Shown: in pieces, positions 59,240-64,000 of the stretch | Numbering within the stretch: position 1 is the stretch's first letter | Layout: each line of letters begins with the position of its first letter | NCBI GenBank assembly: GCA_018398815.1 | Contig: JAFLJL010004177.1 | Location: forward strand, 28,501 to 92,500 | From: Conus ventricosus | Taxonomy: Eukaryota; Mollusca; Gastropoda; Neogastropoda; Conidae | Reading direction: 5' to 3' | Length of the DNA stretch: 64,000 bases | Program-made: the position numbers and the translations under genes | Notes under the pieces: model-generated | Seen by the model: only the letters and a program-made list of their open reading frames with translations | The model's database searches: none | Told to the model about the DNA's origin: nothing

Positions 59240-60300
59240 GGGAGTGGGGTGCTACGGGAGGGGTTTCGTCTTCCCTGGAGGTCCACCTAAACCTACACCC
59301 CCAACAATTCCCCAGGCCCCTCAAAATTTAAGTGGACCCCCCACCAAATCGAACCACTCCCAGCCAGAGTCGCCTTTCCGGGAATGATTTCGATACTATC
59401 TCCTGAAAACCCCCCCGACCCCCGGAGGTCCACAAAAATACTGGACCTCTCTCCCCCCTATCACAGCGCCCCACACCTCGGCCAGAAACCTGTCCTCCCT
59501 CATAGAAATGATGGGTCCCGTCTCCCCCATTTCCCCCGGGGGGTGTCCCCAAACGCCCAAATTAGAGGGATTCCGTCGACGTTGGTCGCAGCCCCACGTG
59601 GGACCAGGTCATTCCCCCGGACACGGTTTTTTTCGCCCATAAAAGGGTGGGCCCTCCCGGGGGACTTCTCAAGGGTCCCCCTCTCCCCCAACCCCCCAGG
59701 AACTGTACACAGACGCCTCAAACCCGGGCTGGGGGGCCCACTTTGGGGGGACTCTACCTCAGGGGAGTGGGGCTCACAAACTGCCGCCCCACACAACACT
59801 TCGAGTGGAAGCGGTCGGTACCCTTCTCCACTTCCACACAAGGCGCACACCGACATGTTTCTCCTTTCCAAACAGTCGGGGAGTTTTTTGTCACAAAGGG
59901 GGGGGGGGGGGGGGGGGGGTGGGCACGCTCCATCCCCTCCTCAAAAAGGGCCCCCTTCGGGTGTCACGCGCGGGGGATCACCCTCCGCCGAGACACAAAA
60001 CAGGAACCCGCAAAAACCTGGCGGATTCCCTCAGCCGGTCGAAGTCCATCCCCGGGGTGGACCCAACAACTAACCCCGTCTTGGGGGTGGAACATTGTTT
60101 TGGGCCCCTGTCGCCTGTTTGCCCCGGTTCAACCCCCGCCTGCCCCTGTACTCTCCCCCCTTCCGACCCTCAGGGTATGCGGGCGATGCGCTCTCCCCCC
60201 CCCTGGACGGGCCACTGGCGAAAAGCCTTTCCCCCCTTTCCTTCCCACACAAGGTGACAGGAAAGCAGGTGGGGAAACCCGGCTGATCCTCATAACCCCG
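59240..60300 (+). pseudogene. Reverse transcriptase edge and RNase H of DIRS-type element, copy 2
   Basis: GFRLPWRST near 59,260 is again followed within about 40 codons by a VAFPGM-type block (about 59,370), so the catalytic core is missing here as in copy 1. RNase H pieces LYTDASNPGWGAHFGG-like (about 59,705-59,755, several frames) and VFCHKGG follow. A LADSLSR segment lies at about 60,018-60,040 (ADSLSRSK), the box that closes RNase H in this group and is less clear in copy 1. Frame breaks are dense and probably partly sequencing noise. Confidence 0.6.
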
Positions 60301-60879
60301 TGGGGCCGACCCATCTTGGTTCCCAACCCCCCAGTCCCCCACTCACTTCCCCTCACAGCTCAGCCCTCGGGGGACATGTTGAGAAAACCCCCTTGGGGGT
60401 TTTTTCCCCAATCCAAATGCTTGCCTAAAGCGTGGCTGTTGCCAGCCCAAAATGCGAACATCTTCATCCACCCCCCCTGGGTAGGCCCCGTCCGTCCTGA
60501 CACACTAGCCGGGGGAGGGCCGCTCAGGGGTTGAGGGACTTACCTGGCATCTCGCAAACCACACCAGTCCCTAAAAAATTACCGGGGGGAGAAAAGGGTA
60601 GCCGGGGGTTTGATAATCGGTTTTCCCAGGACGCCCCTCCAACTCCGATAGGCAATTTCCCTCCCCCCCTTCTTCCTCCTTTTCTGTCAGCTACCTCCAT
60701 TCGGGGGTACGATCGGGATTTTTTTCCCCATTCGCCCAAATGGGCGGGGGGTCTTTTGACAAAAGACTTCCTGCTCGAAGGGCCCTGGGAGTTTCTCTAC
60801 GGGGAAACCCAGTCCCCAGGGGGCCCCCCTTTGGGACCTTTCTTCGTCCCCCAACGCCCCAGAAAGGCCCCCCTTTTTA

Positions 60880-61460
60880 ACCCCTTACATCTATCCCCTT
60901 TTACCTTCTCTCTCTTAAGACCCCCTTTCTCCTCGCCTGGGGCCCCGGCCAAAAACGAAGGGAGATCCACGCCCCAGCGGGGACCCAGGTATATCCCTCC
61001 ACAGGGACGGCCTTTTTTCCCTCAAGTTCTTCCAAATTCTTAGCTAAAAATCAGGAAGGGTACCCCCTTCCCCCCCCTCGTCACCGCTCCCTGACGGATT
61101 TCTTGGGAAAAGGGAGAGAAATCTGGACACATTAACCGTGCCCGCTAGGTATCTCGATTATCTGGGGCGCACCCCGCCCAGGCGCACCTCCAGAGGCGAC
61201 TCCCTTTTCTCCTCAACCCCAACAATACTAGAGACATCCGGCGGGACAATCCCGGGGGCTCTCCAAGACGGGGAGATCTGCCTACGCTCAGGCGCACAAG
61301 GATTCCCCGCCCAATCACCCCGGGCTTACGAGGTAGAGCACTGGCCCTTCCCGGCGCCCAGGCTCTGTCCCCGTGCCCTCTCCGGAGGCAGCCTACGGCG
61401 TTCGGAAAAACCCTTCATTAACTTCTACTTGAGGGATTCCGCTGCCAGAGGGGTGGGTTT
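60880..61460 (+). pseudogene. Tyrosine recombinase of DIRS-type element, copy 2, with catalytic tyrosine region
   Basis: Matches copy 1 up to about 61,410 and then continues as KPFINFYLRDSAARG (61,408-61,453). The FI.FYLRD box contains the nucleophilic tyrosine of this recombinase group. Upstream LLRPPFSSPGAPAKN and a RAYEVEHWP segment (H..R region) are visible in broken frames. Not functional as given. Confidence 0.68.
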
Positions 61461-61689
61461 TAAGGGATCTCCTTTGTGGGGCCCAAAGCAAACCATAACG
61501 GCCCCAAACCCCGGAACCCAAAGGGGGCTCGCCCTCCCCCGATTCCTTTAAATTTTTCATGGGTTTACATGCAGTATTTGCCAAAATGGGGATTTGTGTT
61601 TTTTCCCTGTTTTGGGTAATTACTTACATGCGACTTAATGCCCTCCCACCTTCCCCCCCAGGGAAAGGTTTTCGGGGGGACCTTGCCCA

Positions 61690-62340
61690 GGGGTCGCGAA
61701 GAGGTAAGAAGTTGGACACCGGGTCTCCGGAGGGGGAAAATGGGGTGACGTCCGTGACTGCTTTTGGCTGCTTGGCCACAGAAAAACGGCCTGACAGGTG
61801 GGTAACTGCCATTGAATGCTATGGTCTGACAGGGAAGTATATTACCCAAAAAGGGAGTTTAAAAAAACCAAACCCCCCTTCTTCTGAGGTTGGCGGCCAC
61901 GATCGGAGCACGATCGCCACCAAAATTGACACAAGCTTTCAGAACATCCCGCGGGTAACATAGGGTCTTAGAAGTCATTAGACCATTAAATTTTACCGTT
62001 AAAAAAACCCTTATTTTCAAAAAGTAGGTGTTTTTGATGAAATTTTGTTACATGGCAGTTTTAAATGCCCCGAAGAGGTAAAAAAGTTGACACCGGGTTC
62101 TCCGGGCGGAATGGGGGGCTCCGTGACTGTCTTATGATGCATTGGCCACAGATAAAAACGGCCTGACAGAGCTGGCTAACTGCCCTTGAATGCTATGGTC
62201 TGACTGGTAAATATATTAGCCCAAAAAGGGGGTATAACCAAAACCCCCCTATCTTTCTGGGGATCGCCACCAAACTTTTACCCAACTTTCAGGAACATCC
62301 AGCGGGTAACATAGGGTCATTAGATAGTCATTATGACCAT
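61690..62340. repeat. ~380-bp higher-order tandem repeat
   Basis: GAAGAGGTAAGAAGTTGGACACC at about 61,697 recurs as GAAGAGGTAAAAAAGTTGACACC at about 62,072. Each is followed by CGTGACTG, GGCCACAGA.AAAACGGCCTG, GAATGCTATGGTCTGAC and GGGTAACATAGGGTC. The last part recurs once more at about 63,570-63,590. No gene. Confidence 0.8.
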
Positions 62341-62344
62341 TAAA

Positions 62345-62990
62345 TTTGACCGTTAAAAACCGTTATTTTCAAAATGTAGGCTGTTCTTGATGAAATTCGG
62401 TATACATGTGCAGTTTTAAATGCCGAAAAATGATATACAACTTTTACGAACCGAAATTTAAAATTGACCGTTAAAAAACGTTATTTTATAAATTTAGAGT
62501 ATTCTTGAAAAATTATATACATGTGCAGTTTTGAACGCTAAACAACGATATACAATTTTCAAGATCCGAAACTTAACATTGACCGTTAAAAACCGTTATT
62601 TTCTGAATTTCTACATTTTCACCGTTCTTGATAACATTCCGTATGCACGTACAGTTTTAAGCGCTGAACAATGTTATAGAAATTTTACGAACCAAACTGA
62701 ACATTGACCTTTAAAAAAACCGTTATTTTCTAAATTTATACGGCTATTGATAAAATTCGGTATGCGTATGTCCAGTACGGTAAGTAATTTTGCAACATGG
62801 ATGGACAGGGTAGGGGGATGAAAAGGGAGGAATGAGAGGGGCCAGAAAATTGATTGTACAGTGCAAAGCCTGATACACTATTTTTACATTAGACACAGAC
62901 CCGTTGAAATAAACTACTTCTGCACAATGTCTATTCCTACAAAATTAAGGGCAATCAGAAGAATGGGAATGGGAACAGTGAATGCAGGCG
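62345..62990. repeat. ~119-bp CCGTTA satellite, block 1
   Basis: GACCGTTAAAAACCGTTATT begins at about 62,348, 62,467, 62,581 and 62,706, each followed by TTCTTGATGAAATTCGGTAT-like and GTGCAGTTTTAAATGCC-like phrases. The tail (62,780-62,990) holds nothing recognisable. Confidence 0.85.
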
Positions 62991-63500
62991 GTAATCGCTA
63001 AAAAAAATAAAACCGTTAAAAACCGTTTAAAACTGTTATAACAGTTTCAAAGACATCTTTTTCCTCTCCTTTTCTTCAATTCGCCGTTGTGACATTGCAC
63101 AGGTACAGGACTACTTCTCGAAAATTTGAACCGTTATATGGCGGTTAAAAACGTTATTTATAACAGTTAAAAACCGTTAAAAACACCAAACCCTATGAAC
63201 GATACTGTTTAAAACCCGACCTTTTGAAAAATTACCAGGTACGTCTGTTGTGACCCGAGGATGGTTTGGGGCTAATCTCTAAAAAAAAAACCGTTAAAAA
63301 CCGTTAAAAAACTGTTATAACGGTTTCAAAGACATCTGTTTCCTCTGCTTTTCATCAAATGGCCGTTGTGATATTGCACAGGTACAGGACTACTTCTCGA
63401 AAATTAGAACCGTTATTTGTCAGTTAAGAAACGTTATTTATAACAGTTAAAAACCGTTAAAAACACCAAACCCTATAAAAACTGTTTAAAACCCGATCTT
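62990..63500. repeat. CCGTTAAAAA module, copy 3, two ~280-bp units
   Basis: Same unit as 41,105-41,815. Starts at about 63,001 and 63,281 with AAAACCGTTAAAAACCGTT and the GCCGTTGTGA.ATTGCACAGG phrase. Confidence 0.85.
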
Positions 63501-64000
63501 CTGAGGTTGGCGGCCACGATCAAGAGTCATCGGATCGCCACCAAACTTGACATAAGCTTACAGGAACATCCAGGGGGTAACATAGGGTCATTTAGATAGT
63601 CATTATGACCATTAAATCTGACCGTTAAAAACCGTTATTTTCAAAATTTAGCTGTTCTTGATGAAATTCGGTATACATGTGCAGTTTTAAATGCCGAAAA
63701 ATGATATACAACTTTTACGAACCGAAATTCAACATTGACCATATAAAAACGTTATTTTATAAATTTAGAGTATTCTTGAAGAAATTCGATATACATGTGC
63801 AGTTTTGAACGCTAAACAATGATATACAATTTCAAGATCCGAAACTTAACATTGACCGTTAAAAACCTTATTTTCTGAATTTCTAAATTTTCACCATTCT
63901 TGATAACATTCCGTATGCACGTACAGTTTTAAGCGCTGAACAATGTTATACAAATTTTACGAACCAAAACTTAACATTGACCATTAAAAACCGTTATTTC
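63500..64000. repeat. Higher-order unit and ~119-bp CCGTTA satellite, block 2
   Basis: CTTCTGAGGTTGGCGGCCAC at about 63,498 matches about 61,880. It is followed by satellite units at about 63,620, 63,737, 63,855 and 63,980 that match block 1 almost base for base. The array runs off the window end. Confidence 0.85.

Larger units (their letters stand above)
55890..61480 (+). mobile_element. DIRS/Ngaro-type retroelement, copy 2 (base-level noise)
   Basis: Colinear with 41,817-47,868, with the same leader near 56,221 (CTCTCGCGATTAGCGTTCAC). The same domain order is visible, and it extends past the point where copy 1 breaks, so it contains the end of the recombinase. C and G runs are heavily altered, so frames switch constantly. 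The many long open frames here are compositional. Confidence 0.7.

Noticed and set aside
57160..59290. Many long frames (up to 278 codons) on both strands
   Set aside because: Open because of G/C-run composition in a poorly called block; no motif, and the positions are not open in the cleaner copy at 43-45 kb.

Overview
The window is a repeat-dominated stretch of an animal nuclear genome. It has no prokaryote-type gene organisation, no long intact open reading frames, many microsatellites, and remnants of almost every class of eukaryotic transposable element. The mix (Polinton/Maverick, DIRS-type tyrosine-recombinase retroelement, Penelope-like element, several LINEs, Tc1 transposons, a tRNA-derived SINE-like segment) together with a leucine-rich-repeat GPCR (LGR) fragment fits a marine invertebrate. 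A mollusc or other lophotrochozoan is my guess, but the sequence alone does not settle the species. I see no intact host gene.

Layout. 0.1-2 kb: a LINE reverse-transcriptase scrap, C-rich low-complexity DNA and the tail of a Penelope-like element with a GIY-YIG domain. 3.66-6 kb: a ~155-bp satellite followed by repeat R0. 7.85-8.12 kb: a long (TG)n tract. 8.82-11.62 kb: repeat R1, which contains antisense LINE reverse transcriptase. 11.62-15.1 kb: a decayed R2-superfamily-like LINE with an N-terminal zinc finger, an FMDD reverse transcriptase and a displaced C-terminal domain, plus a tRNA-like segment.

The main discovery is 16,459-32,726. This is a complete but decayed Polinton/Maverick of about 16.3 kb. 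It is bounded by inverted, internally palindromic termini and an exact 6-bp target-site duplication (TGCAAA). Inside are a plus-strand retroviral-type integrase, a convergent minus-strand family-B (protein-primed type) DNA polymerase, and behind it a minus-strand segment with the sequence pattern of a double-jelly-roll major capsid protein. All are broken by stops and frameshifts, so this is a fossil of a virus-like element.

33-64 kb is a nest of satellites and a large tandem duplication. The block R1 / ~630-bp tandem units / (TG)n + CCGTTA repeats / DIRS-type retroelement occurs at 38.2-47.87 kb and again at 48.15-61.45 kb. The second copy received two Tc1 (DD34E) transposons whose empty target sites survive in other copies. 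The DIRS-type element has RNase H and tyrosine-recombinase regions, but its reverse-transcriptase core seems to be missing in both copies. An LGR-type GPCR exon fragment sits at the junction of the two blocks (47.93-48.25 kb). Sequence from about 54.43 to 61.9 kb is strongly distorted in homopolymers, which looks like poor base accuracy rather than biology. The window ends in CCGTTA-rich satellites.

Nothing here forms a working pathway. The interest lies in how autonomous elements inserted, duplicated and decayed in this locus.
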